DNA of 15,652 nt from SIG588 sp045599305 (GTDB lineage: Bacteria; Bacillota; Clostridia; Oscillospirales; Acutalibacteraceae). The notes under the pieces were generated by a model. The model was given only the letters and a program-made list of their open reading frames with translations, made no database searches and had not been told where the DNA came from. The stretch lies in the NCBI GenBank assembly GCA_045599305.1, contig JAZRVU010000004.1:1-15652 (forward strand), given 5' to 3'. The translations under genes were made by a program, and so were the position numbers. Of the stretch, positions 1 to 7,396 are shown one piece after another. Each line of letters starts with the position of its first letter. The first letter of the stretch is position 1.

Positions 1-217
1 CGAAGACGGGGCGCACACCGTTGCCCATCTTGAACCAGTTGGTGCCGTAGTCGGTGCGGAACCACGCCTGATAGCCCGCCACCGTCTTGCCCAGCAGATC
101 GTTCTGCGCCGTCTGGGGCGCGAAGGTGAGGGTATCGGCCGCACCGGCCGGTATGGCCGAGGCGCCGCACACCAAAAGCAGCACCGCCGCCAGCAGGATG
201 GCTCCCATACGTTTCAC
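1..217 (-). CDS. Secreted protein, N-terminal part only (possibly GH71/GH99-like)
   Basis: The gene runs off the left edge; only the first 72 codons are visible. I chose the GTG at 217 because a strong ribosome site (GGGAGG, 231-226) sits 8 bases upstream. An ATG three codons later (208) is the alternative. The N-terminus is a signal peptide: MKRM, then a long hydrophobic stretch, ending near an Ala-Gly-Ala-Ala cleavage region around residue 27. The mature part contains LLGKTVAGYQAWFRTDYGTN, followed by WF. A 'G-Y-Q-x-W-F' opening is typical of secreted GH71/GH99-like proteins of gut bacteria, so that assignment is an inference from one short motif. The rest of the domain and its catalytic residues lie outside the window. 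The gene follows glgP on the same strand but is separated from it by a terminator. Confidence 0.6.
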   Translation of the reverse strand, partial: MKRMGAILLAAVLLLVCGASAIPAGAADTLTFAPQTAQNDLLGKTVAGYQAWFRTDYGTNWFKMGNGVRPVF

Positions 218-243
218 CGGTCACGCCTCCCATAAGTAAAAAT

Positions 244-280
244 AAAAAAAGATGGTATCGTTTAAACAATACCATCTTTT
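244..280 (-). terminator. Intrinsic terminator after glgP
   Basis: A perfect 12-bp stem (247-258 with 269-280, core GATGGTAT/ATACCATC) with a 10-nt loop is followed, in the minus direction, by seven U. It lies 34 bases past the glgP stop codon and ends glgP transcription before the next minus-strand gene. Confidence 0.85.
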
Positions 281-313
281 GATGAAAATTGCAAGAAAAA
301 CCGCAAAATTCTT

Positions 314-2749
314 TTAGTACTTCAGCGGCTTGGCATCCCAGATATTCGCCGCATATTCGGCAATGGAGCGGTCGGAGGTGAAGATGCCGCTCTGCGCGGT
401 GTTGATGAGCGCCATGCGGGTGAAGCGCTCGCGGTCGCGGTAGACCTCGCCCGAAAGCTGCTGGGCGCGGCGGTAATCCTCGAAATCGGCCAGCACCATA
501 TACGGGTCGCGGCTCACCAGCGAATCCGCCACCTCGCGGAAGCTGCGGCCGCCGAAGCCCTGATACATGGCGTCGATGGCGCGGTGGATATACGGGTCGC
601 CGTTATAGAGCGCCCGCGGATCGTAGCCCTGCCGCTTGAGCGCCTCCACCTCCTCGGTGCGCATACCGAAGAGGAAGATGTTCTCGTCACCCACCGCCTC
701 GCGGATCTCCACATTGGCGCCGTCCAGAGTACCCAGCGTCACCGCACCGTTCATCATCAGCTTCATGTTGCCGGTGCCGGAGGCCTCGGTGCCTGCCAGC
801 GAGATCTGCTCGCTGATATCGGCGGCGGGCATCAGCATTTCGGCCAGCGACACGCGGTAATCCTCCAGATACACCACCCGGAGCCGGTCATTCACCGCGG
901 GGTCATTATTGATGGTGTCGGCCAGATAGCAGATGAAGCGGATGATCTCCTTGGCCAGATAGTACCCCGGCGCGGATTTTGCCCCGAACAGATAGGTGCG
1001 GGGGGTGAACTCCATGCCCGGATTTTCCTTGAGCGTGAGATAGAGGTGCAGGATGTGCAGGGCATTGAGGTGCTGCCGCTTGTACTCGTGCAGACGCTTG
1101 ACCTGCACGTCGAAAAGCGAATCGGGATCCAGCGCTATGCCGGTCTGCCGCTTCACATAATCGGAAAACCGCTCCTTATTGGCGCGTTTCACGGCGGCAA
1201 ACGCCTCCAGTGTGGCCTTGTCGTCGGCAAATTCGCGCAGGCGGGCAAGCTGCGGCGCGTCCAGCACGAAGCCGTCACCGATGCGCTCGGTGAGCAGTGA
1301 GGTCAGCCCGGGATTGGCCTGACACAGCCAGCGGCGGTGGGCGATGCCGTTGGTGACATTGCCGAATTTTTCCGGCATCACGGTGTAGGCATCGTGGAAC
1401 ACGGTGTCCTTCACGATCTCGCTGTGCAGGCGGGAGACGCCGTTGACCGAATGGCAGGCCGCCACACACAGATTGGCCATTTTGATGAGGCCGTAACTGA
1501 TGATGGCCATGCGGCTCACCTTTTCGCTGTCGCCGCCGGTGGCGGCCATCATCTGTGCGCCGAAGCGGTCGTTGATCTCGCGCACGATCTGATAAATGCG
1601 GGGCAGACGGCCGCGGAACAGATCCTCCGGCCAGCATTCCAGCGCCTCCGCCATCACGGTGTGGTTGGTATAGGCAAAAGTGCGGGTGACGATATCCCAC
1701 GCCGCGTCCCACGAATAGCCGCACTCATCCAGCAGGATGCGCATCAGTTCGGGGATGGCAAGGGTGGGATGGGTGTCGTTGATATGCACCGCCGCGTGGT
1801 CGGGCAGCGAATCGAGCGAGCCGTAGGTCTGCAGATGGCGCTGCACGATATCCTGCACCGAGGCGGAGACGAGGAAATACTGCTGCGACAGCCGCAGTGA
1901 CTTGCCCTCGCGGTGGTTGTCGGCGGGATACAGCACCTGCGTGATGACCTCCGCCATGGCTTTCTGCTCCATGGCGCGCATATATTCGCCCTGATTGAAC
2001 AGCGACATATCCATGCCCGGTGCCGTGGCGCTCCACAGACGCAGGGTGGAGACCCCGCGGCCGTCCTTGCCGGCCACCATCAGGTCATAGGCCTGCGCCA
2101 GCACCACGGTGGCGTTTTCATGCGACACGGAATGGTGGCCCTCGTTCCAGCTCTCGCACACCTGCCCGTCGAACAGCACCCGCTTGGTCAGTTCGGGACG
2201 GGGCAGCAGCCAGCTTTCGCCGCCGGGCAGCCACATATCGGGCAGTTCGGTCTGCCAGCCGTCCACCAGCTTCTGGCGGAAGATGCCGTATTCATAGAGC
2301 AGTGAATAGCCGATGGCGGGGATGGATTCGGTGGCCAGCGAATCGAGGAAGCAGGCCGCCAGACGACCCAGGCCGCCGTTGCCCAGGCCGGCATCCGATT
2401 CCAGTTCGTAAAGCGACTCCATCTTCACGCCGTACTGCTGCATGACCTGCTCGGCCTCCTCGGTGAGCCCGAGGTTGAACAGCGTATTCTTGAGCGAGCG
2501 CCCCATCAGGAATTCCATGCACAGGTAATACACCTGCTTGGCCCTTTGCTGATGGGTCTCGTGGATATAGCCGACACGGGCGGTGCGCAGTTTGTCGCGC
2601 AGCACCAGCACCAGTGCGTTATAAAAATGCTCATTCGTGGCCTCGGCCGGCTGAACGGAGAAATTGTGCAGCAGTTTGGCCTCCAGCAGTTCGGCCAGCG
2701 AGGGCGTCGGTTTTTGAGCCGTGTTTTTTGTACTCTTCTTCGCGGGCAT
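314..2749 (-). CDS. glgP: Glycogen/starch/alpha-glucan phosphorylase
   Basis: Cytosolic PLP-dependent GT35 phosphorylase that releases glucose-1-phosphate from alpha-1,4-glucans (glycogen, maltodextrin). The product is 811 aa, the usual family length. Visible hallmarks are the N-terminal YYLCMEFLMGRSL (74-86), GLGNGGLGRLAACFLDS (121-137), HINDTHPTL (322-330), the KRLHEYKRQHLN block (551-562), and the PLP-binding EASGTGNMKLMMNGA (655-669) with the Schiff-base lysine at 663. The C-terminus SDRSIAEYAANIW is also typical. The open frame extends 26 codons further upstream, but that stretch overlaps the promoter; ATG 2749 is preceded by AAAGG at normal spacing and begins with MPAKKSTKN, so I take it as the start. 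No other glg gene is in the window, so it appears to be transcribed alone. It is divergent from the antiporter gene. Confidence 0.97.
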   Translation of the reverse strand: MPAKKSTKNTAQKPTPSLAELLEAKLLHNFSVQPAEATNEHFYNALVLVLRDKLRTARVGYIHETHQQRAKQVYYLCMEFLMGRSLKNTLFNLGLTEEAEQVMQQYGVKMESLYELESDAGLGNGGLGRLAACFLDSLATESIPAIGYSLLYEYGIFRQKLVDGWQTELPDMWLPGGESWLLPRPELTKRVLFDGQVCESWNEGHHSVSHENATVVLAQAYDLMVAGKDGRGVSTLRLWSATAPGMDMSLFNQGEYMRAMEQKAMAEVITQVLYPADNHREGKSLRLSQQYFLVSASVQDIVQRHLQTYGSLDSLPDHAAVHINDTHPTLAIPELMRILLDECGYSWDAAWDIVTRTFAYTNHTVMAEALECWPEDLFRGRLPRIYQIVREINDRFGAQMMAATGGDSEKVSRMAIISYGLIKMANLCVAACHSVNGVSRLHSEIVKDTVFHDAYTVMPEKFGNVTNGIAHRRWLCQANPGLTSLLTERIGDGFVLDAPQLARLREFADDKATLEAFAAVKRANKERFSDYVKRQTGIALDPDSLFDVQVKRLHEYKRQHLNALHILHLYLTLKENPGMEFTPRTYLFGAKSAPGYYLAKEIIRFICYLADTINNDPAVNDRLRVVYLEDYRVSLAEMLMPAADISEQISLAGTEASGTGNMKLMMNGAVTLGTLDGANVEIREAVGDENIFLFGMRTEEVEALKRQGYDPRALYNGDPYIHRAIDAMYQGFGGRSFREVADSLVSRDPYMVLADFEDYRRAQQLSGEVYRDRERFTRMALINTAQSGIFTSDRSIAEYAANIWDAKPLKY

Positions 2750-2782
2750 GGGATCGCACCTTTCTTTCGATAGATTATTTTT

Positions 2783-2811
2783 AGTATACACCGTATGCAC
2801 AAAAAAATCAA
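2783..2811 (-). promoter_or_regulatory. glgP promoter (sigma-A type)
   Basis: On the minus strand: TTGATT (2811-2806), 17-bp spacer, TATACT (2788-2783). It lies 34 bases upstream of the ATG at 2749 and argues against translation starting further upstream. Confidence 0.75.
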
Positions 2812-2865
2812 TAGAAATTTGGTACAAATCACAACAGATCTACCCCCGTTACCATTTGGCTAAAC

Positions 2866-2894
2866 TTGACAATCCCGGGCGCCTGTGATAGAAT
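2866..2894 (+). promoter_or_regulatory. Antiporter gene promoter (sigma-A, extended -10)
   Basis: TTGACA (2866-2871), 17-bp spacer, TAGAAT (2889-2894) with a TGA directly before the -10. It lies 52 bases upstream of the start codon. Confidence 0.85.
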
Positions 2895-2946
2895 ACGGGG
2901 GTCGAACAGGAAAGATAACAAGATAGTATGACAGGAGATATATCGT

Positions 2947-4224
2947 ATGCAAGCGCTGTTGTCCATATCCATTGCCATGATCGCGGGGCTGATGATGTCC
3001 CGTCTCACCAAGTTGTGGAATCTGCCCGCCGTCACCGCCTATCTGGTGGCCGGCATCCTCATCGGGCCCTACTGTCTGGGGCAGCTCGGCGTGCCGGGGC
3101 TGGGCTTCATCTCCTCGGCGGACGTAAAATCCTACTCGGTCATTTCGGAGGCCGCGCTGGGCTTCATCGCCATCGCCATGGGCAACGAATTCCGGCTGGA
3201 GGATCTGAAAAAGACCGGCAAGCAGGCCATCGTGATCGCCATTTTTCAGGCGCTGACCGCCACGCTGGCGGTGGATCTCGCACTTTACGGCCTGCATCTG
3301 CTGATCCCGGATAAGCTGCCGCTCTCCTGTGTGCTGACGCTCGGTGCCATTGCCACGGCCACGGCACCCGCCGCCACGCTGATGGTGGTCAAGCAATATA
3401 AGGCGGACGGCCCGCTCACCCGCCTGCTGCTGCCGGTGGTCGCACTGGACGACGTGGTGGGTCTCATGGTGTTCGCCGTCTCCTTCGGCATCGCCCGCGC
3501 ACTGGAAAACGGGCAGGTAGACATCATTTCCGTGCTGATCAACCCCCTCATCGAGGTGGTCGCCTCGCTGCTGCTGGGCGGTCTGATCGGTCTGCTTTTC
3601 CACTTCACCGAGCAGTTCTTCCACTCCCGCAGCAAGCGCATGAGCATCTCGGTCAGTTATGTCTTTCTGGCGGTGGCGCTCTCCATGCTGGAACTCCGCA
3701 TCGGTGCGGTGACGGTGAGCTTCTCCTCGCTGCTGGTGTGCATGATGCTGGGCACCGTCTTCTGCAATCTCTGCGATTTTTCGGCCGAACTGATGGATCG
3801 CATGGATCGCTGGACCGGCCCGATCATGGTGCTGTTCTTCGTCATCAGCGGCTCGGGACTGGAGCTTTCGGTCTTCGGCGAATGGCAGATCGTGGTCATC
3901 GGCATCGTGTTCATCCTGTTCCGCTCGTTCGGAAAGATCGCCGGCGCCAATGTCTCGGCGCGCTTCATGCACTGCGAGCCCGCCGTGCAGAAATATCTGG
4001 GCATCACGCTGCTGCCGCAGGCCGGCGTGGCGCTGGGTATGTCGCTGACCGCCATGTCGATGGGTGCCTCCGGCCTCATCATCCGCAACATCGCCCTCTT
4101 TGCGGTGCTGATCTATGAGCTGTGCGGCCCGCTGATGACCAAGATCGCGCTGGACCGTGCGGGCGAGATCCCCGAAAAGCCCATTCCGCCGCGTATGCAG
4201 GCCAAACTGAACGCCAAAAAGTGA
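2947..4224 (+). CDS. Cation:proton antiporter (CPA1/CPA2, Kef-type membrane domain)
   Basis: A 425-aa polytopic membrane protein with about a dozen hydrophobic segments, expected to exchange Na+ or K+ for H+ across the cytoplasmic membrane. Family signatures are LPAVTAYLVAGILIGP (26-41), SEAALGFIAIAMGNEFRLEDL (67-87), ATATAPAAT (136-144), and the acidic pair ALDD (166-169, Asp168-Asp169), which sits where CPA2 antiporters carry the ion-binding Asp-Asp. A C-terminal LPQAGVALGMSLTAMS is also typical. There is no TrkA-N/RCK domain, so it resembles the stand-alone transporter type rather than full-length KefB/C. The start at 2947 follows AGGAGA at good spacing. The gene has its own promoter and terminator, so it is monocistronic. 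The transported ion cannot be decided from the sequence. Confidence 0.88.
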   Translation: MQALLSISIAMIAGLMMSRLTKLWNLPAVTAYLVAGILIGPYCLGQLGVPGLGFISSADVKSYSVISEAALGFIAIAMGNEFRLEDLKKTGKQAIVIAIFQALTATLAVDLALYGLHLLIPDKLPLSCVLTLGAIATATAPAATLMVVKQYKADGPLTRLLLPVVALDDVVGLMVFAVSFGIARALENGQVDIISVLINPLIEVVASLLLGGLIGLLFHFTEQFFHSRSKRMSISVSYVFLAVALSMLELRIGAVTVSFSSLLVCMMLGTVFCNLCDFSAELMDRMDRWTGPIMVLFFVISGSGLELSVFGEWQIVVIGIVFILFRSFGKIAGANVSARFMHCEPAVQKYLGITLLPQAGVALGMSLTAMSMGASGLIIRNIALFAVLIYELCGPLMTKIALDRAGEIPEKPIPPRMQAKLNAKK

Positions 4225-4235
4225 TCAAAACAACG

Positions 4236-4270
4236 CCCGCCGATCCCGAAGGATCGGCGGGTGCTTTTTT
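4236..4270 (+). terminator. Terminator shared by the antiporter gene and pepT
   Basis: An 11-bp GC-rich perfect stem (4236-4246 with 4251-4261) with a four-base loop is followed by TGC and six T. It sits between two convergent genes. Read on the minus strand, the loop is C(UUCG)G, an unusually stable tetraloop, followed by a weaker U-rich stretch, so it probably also ends pepT transcripts. Confidence 0.9.
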
Positions 4271-4277
4271 GTTTCGT

Positions 4278-5489
4278 TTATTCGTTTTTCGCGGTGGCCA
4301 GCTCCACCAGTACCTCCACCATCTTATACATGGCCGGCACCGACACGAATTCGTGGATGCCGTGGAAATTGGCACCGCCGGTGGACAGGTTGGGGCAGGG
4401 CAGTCCTTCAAACGACAGGCGGGCGCCGTCGGTGCCGCCGCGGATAGGGCTGATGCGGGGCGTCACCCCCACCGCCTGCATGGCTGCCACGGCGCGGTCA
4501 ACCACGTGCATCACCGGCAATATCTTCTCTTTCATGTTATAGTAACTGTCCCGCACATCGACCGTCACCGTGCCCTCGCCGTACACGTCGTTGAGATACA
4601 CCGCCAGACGGGTGACGAAAGCCTTGCGCGCCTCGAACTTGTCGCGGTCGTGGTCGCGGATGATGAGCGAGACGTGCGCCGCGCTCTCGTCGCCGGCCAT
4701 GTCGGTGACATGATAGAAACCCTCGTACCCTTCGGTGTGGGCGGGTGTCTCGGCCGCGGGCAGCATACCGATGATCTCGGCGGCGATGAGCGCCGCGTTT
4801 TTCATTTTGTTTTTGGCCGAGCCGGGGTGGATGTTCAGCCCCTTCACCGCAAACCGCGCCGAGGCGGCGTTGAAATTCTCATATTCCAGTTCGCCCAGCG
4901 TGCCGCCGTCCACAGTGTAGGCGAATTCCACCCCGAAACGGTCAAGGTCGAAATGATCGGCACCGCGACCGATCTCCTCGTCCGGGGTGATCGCCACCGC
5001 GATGCGGCCGTGGGGCAATTCGGGATGGGCGGCCAGATACGCCATGGCGGCCATGATCTCCGCCACACCGGCCTTGTCGTCGGCGCCGAGCAGGGTGGTG
5101 CCGTCCGACACGATCAGTTCCTGCCCCGCAAAATCCGCCAGAAACGGATATTTTTCGAGCGTGATGCACTCGCCCGAGGCCAGCGGCAGATCGCCGCCCT
5201 CATACGCCACACGGGACGGGCGTATGAGGGCGCCCGACACCGCCGGGGAAGTGTCCATATGGGCGATATACCCCATCGCCGGCGCCGTACAGCCGGGGGT
5301 GGCGGGCAGCACGCCGTACACATAGCCGCAGTCGTCCAGCACCACGTCCGAAAGGCCGATTTCCCGCAGGTCACGCGCCAGCACCTCGCCCAGCACCCGC
5401 TGGCGGGCAGAGGACGGCACCGTTTCGGACTCTTCGTCCGACGTGGTATCGTATGTCACATATTGCAAAAACCGTTCGATCACATCCAT
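4278..5489 (-). CDS. pepT: Peptidase T (tripeptide aminopeptidase, M20B)
   Basis: Cytosolic di-zinc aminopeptidase that removes the N-terminal residue from tripeptides. The 403-aa product matches the family length. With Met5489 as residue 1, the metal and catalytic residues fall at the expected places: His77 and Asp79 in AHMDT, Asp137-Asp138 in LLGADDKAG, Glu171-Glu172 in TPDEEIGRG, Asp194 in YTVDGG, His221 in the NIHPG dimerisation-domain motif, and His379 in NFHGIHEF. This spacing agrees closely with E. coli PepT. A second in-frame ATG at 5495 would add only Met-Thr; AGAGGA is better spaced for 5489, and the family normally begins M-D-x-(L/I)-E-R-F. It is convergent with the antiporter gene and divergent from the membrane-protein/flavoprotein operon. 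Confidence 0.96.
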   Translation of the reverse strand: MDVIERFLQYVTYDTTSDEESETVPSSARQRVLGEVLARDLREIGLSDVVLDDCGYVYGVLPATPGCTAPAMGYIAHMDTSPAVSGALIRPSRVAYEGGDLPLASGECITLEKYPFLADFAGQELIVSDGTTLLGADDKAGVAEIMAAMAYLAAHPELPHGRIAVAITPDEEIGRGADHFDLDRFGVEFAYTVDGGTLGELEYENFNAASARFAVKGLNIHPGSAKNKMKNAALIAAEIIGMLPAAETPAHTEGYEGFYHVTDMAGDESAAHVSLIIRDHDRDKFEARKAFVTRLAVYLNDVYGEGTVTVDVRDSYYNMKEKILPVMHVVDRAVAAMQAVGVTPRISPIRGGTDGARLSFEGLPCPNLSTGGANFHGIHEFVSVPAMYKMVEVLVELATAKNE

Positions 5490-5521
5490 GGTCATATTCC
5501 TCTTTTCTCCGATATGCTTTC

Positions 5522-5549
5522 ACTTTAACACATTTTTGCCGAATGTCAA
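5522..5549 (-). promoter_or_regulatory. pepT promoter
   Basis: Minus strand: TTGACA (5549-5544), 16-bp spacer, TAAAGT (5527-5522) with TGT before the -10. It lies 32 bases upstream of the pepT start. Confidence 0.75.
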
Positions 5550-5560
5550 GTCGTTTCCCC

Positions 5561-5589
5561 TTGCCAAACGGCATATTATTTGGTATACT
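5561..5589 (+). promoter_or_regulatory. Promoter of the membrane protein/flavoprotein operon
   Basis: TTGCCA (5561-5566), 17-bp spacer, TATACT (5584-5589). It is back to back with the pepT promoter (the -35 elements lie about 11 bases apart) and is the only clear promoter for the three genes that follow. Confidence 0.75.
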
Positions 5590-5622
5590 ATCGACATCAA
5601 GAGAAAAGGTGCGTGTCTGTAT

Positions 5623-6126
5623 ATGGCGGAATCTCTGGCACAATCGCTGGTGGAATTTTTCGGCAACACCATCCCGGCGGAGCTGACGATCTTTCTCATC
5701 TCGCTCTTCCCCATTCTGGAGCTGCGCGGCGGCATGATCGCGGCGGCGCTGCTCGGTGTGCCCTTCGGGCGGGCGTTTCTGATCTGCTTTGTGGGCAATC
5801 TGCTGCCGCTGCCTTTCATTCTGTGGCTCATTCGTCCGGTGTTCAACTGGCTCAAGGGCACCCGCCACTTGAAAAAACTGGCCGACTGGATGGAACGCAA
5901 GACCGAGAAGAACCGCGACAAGGTGCTGCGCTATGAGGTGTTCGGTCTCTTACTGTTCGTGGCCATCCCGCTGCCGGGCACCGGCGGCTGGACAGGGTCG
6001 CTCGTGGCGGCACTGCTGGATATGCCCATGAAAAAATCGCTGCCCATCATCTGCCTGGGCGTGCTCATCGCGGGGATCATCATGTCGGCCGTCACCTACG
6101 GTCTGCCCGCACTGTTCACGCTGTGA
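5623..6126 (+). CDS. Small multidrug export protein family membrane protein (COG2426/PF06695)
   Basis: A 167-aa integral membrane protein. The conserved features of this family are visible: a first hydrophobic segment ending in LFPILELRGG (28-37), a hydrophobic segment with NLLPLPFILWLI (59-70), a charged cytosolic stretch (79-103, many Lys/Arg), IPLPGTGGWTG (115-125), and a last membrane segment near 140-160. The family name is historical and the true substrate is not established. The frame is open far upstream of 5623, but that part overlaps pepT and the promoter. The ATG at 5623 is 13 bases from AAAGG, rather far; an in-frame CTG two codons earlier would be better spaced, so the exact start is uncertain. 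It is the first gene of a three-gene operon, with a 10-base gap to the next gene. Confidence 0.88.
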   Translation: MAESLAQSLVEFFGNTIPAELTIFLISLFPILELRGGMIAAALLGVPFGRAFLICFVGNLLPLPFILWLIRPVFNWLKGTRHLKKLADWMERKTEKNRDKVLRYEVFGLLLFVAIPLPGTGGWTGSLVAALLDMPMKKSLPIICLGVLIAGIIMSAVTYGLPALFTL

Positions 6127-6136
6127 GGACGATGCC

Positions 6137-7396
6137 ATGAAAACGGATATCGCGATCATCGGCGGCGGTGCCGCCGGTCTGGCGGCCGCCGTATTTGCCG
6201 CCCGCGCCGCCCGTGAACGCGCTCTCGCGCTGCGGGTAACGGTGCTGGAAAAAGCGCCCCGCGTGGGGCGCAAGCTGCTGGCCACCGGCAACGGCACCTG
6301 CAACATCACCAATCTGCACGCCGTGCCCGCCCGCTATCACGGGGCGGACGCGGCTTTTGTGCTGCCCGCGCTGTCGGCCTTCTCCCCCGCCGACGCCATG
6401 GACTTTTTCCGTTCGATCGGCGTGGTGTGCCGCGCGCGGGAGGACGGGCGGGTCTACCCCCTGTGCGAGCAGGCGGCGGCGGTGCTGGACTGCCTGCGTG
6501 CCGAATGTGCCGCGTGGGGCGTGGAGATCCGCTGTGACGAGGCGGTGGAGGCCATCACCCGCCAAAAGGGCGGCTTTTTGCTCAAGACGGCGGCGGGCAC
6601 CGTGGACGCCGGGCAGGTGCTGGTGACCGCCGGCGGCGCGGCCTCCCCCTCGCTTGGCGGCGGCACCGACGGTTACGCCCTGCTGGCGGCGCTCGGGCAC
6701 GACAAGACACCGCTTTTCCCCGCCATCACCCAGATGAAAGCCGAAAGCGATTTTCTGCGGGCGGTGAAGGGGTTACGCGCGGATGTGTCGCTCACACTTT
6801 TGCACAACGGACAGGTCGCCGCCGCTTCGGCGGGCGAACTGCTCTTCACGGAATACGGACTTTCCGGCCCGGCGGCACTGGCCGTTTCCCGCACGGCAGG
6901 CGACTGGGAGCGCCGCCGCACCGGCACCCTCACGGCGGTGGTCGACCTGCTGCCGGAATGGAGCGAAAGCGAGGTCGCGGCGGAGATCGCGCGGCGGGGC
7001 AACCTGCCCGGCCGCACGATGGAAGACCTGCTGACCGGCCTGCTGCACAAGCGCATCGGGCAGACGGTGCTGCGTGCCGCGGGAGTACTGCCGCTTTCGC
7101 GCGCCGCCGATACGCTGACCGAAAAAGAGGTGCAAGCTGCCGCGCATACCGTGAAAAACTGGGAATTTCCCGTTACCGGCACCAAGGGACTGGCCGCGGC
7201 GCAGGTCACGGCAGGGGGCATCGCCACCGCCGGGTTCGACCCGCAGACGATGCAGTCGCGGCGGGTGCCGGGGTTATTTGCCGCCGGAGAAGTGCTGGAT
7301 ATCGACGGCGATTGCGGCGGATTCAATCTGCAATGGGCGTGGAGCTCGGCTCACGCCGCGGCGATCGCCATGGTGGCGGAAAGGACGGCCAAATGA
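6137..7396 (+). CDS. HI0933/BaiN-family FAD-binding oxidoreductase
   Basis: A 419-aa soluble flavoprotein. The N-terminal Rossmann motif DIAIIGGGAAGLAAA (4-18) binds FAD. VGRKLLATGNGTCNITN (43-59) is the signature of the HI0933/YhiN family (often annotated 'aminoacetone oxidase family'), and the C-terminal AAGEVLDIDGDCGGFNLQWA is the family's second FAD contact. This family includes BaiN, reported as a bile-acid reductase in Clostridium scindens, but most members have no known substrate and none can be assigned here. GAGG lies 8 bases before the ATG. The stop codon overlaps the start of the next gene (ATGA), so the two flavoproteins are very likely translationally coupled. Confidence 0.92.
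   Translation: MKTDIAIIGGGAAGLAAAVFAARAARERALALRVTVLEKAPRVGRKLLATGNGTCNITNLHAVPARYHGADAAFVLPALSAFSPADAMDFFRSIGVVCRAREDGRVYPLCEQAAAVLDCLRAECAAWGVEIRCDEAVEAITRQKGGFLLKTAAGTVDAGQVLVTAGGAASPSLGGGTDGYALLAALGHDKTPLFPAITQMKAESDFLRAVKGLRADVSLTLLHNGQVAAASAGELLFTEYGLSGPAALAVSRTAGDWERRRTGTLTAVVDLLPEWSESEVAAEIARRGNLPGRTMEDLLTGLLHKRIGQTVLRAAGVLPLSRAADTLTEKEVQAAAHTVKNWEFPVTGTKGLAAAQVTAGGIATAGFDPQTMQSRRVPGLFAAGEVLDIDGDCGGFNLQWAWSSAHAAAIAMVAERTAK

Noticed and set aside
266..294. Minus-strand promoter (TTGCAA, 17 bp, TATTGT) for the left-edge secreted-protein gene
   Set aside because: The -10 is poor and lies inside the stem of the glgP terminator; not strong enough to list as a feature, though the gene must start from somewhere near here.
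584..1900. Long plus-strand open frames opposite glgP, and similar frames opposite the antiporter, pepT and the flavoproteins
   Set aside because: They are antisense shadows of GC-rich genes: His/Arg/Gly/Ala-rich translations, no ribosome sites, no recognisable motifs.
2750..2827. A 26-residue N-terminal extension of glycogen phosphorylase
   Set aside because: It overlaps a good -10/-35 pair, is AT-rich unlike the gene, has no ribosome site, and the family starts near the chosen Met.
6958..7392. A 145-residue upstream extension of the COG2509 flavoprotein
   Set aside because: It lies wholly inside the preceding flavoprotein gene in another frame and is Arg/Gly-rich; the family N-terminus begins at 7393.
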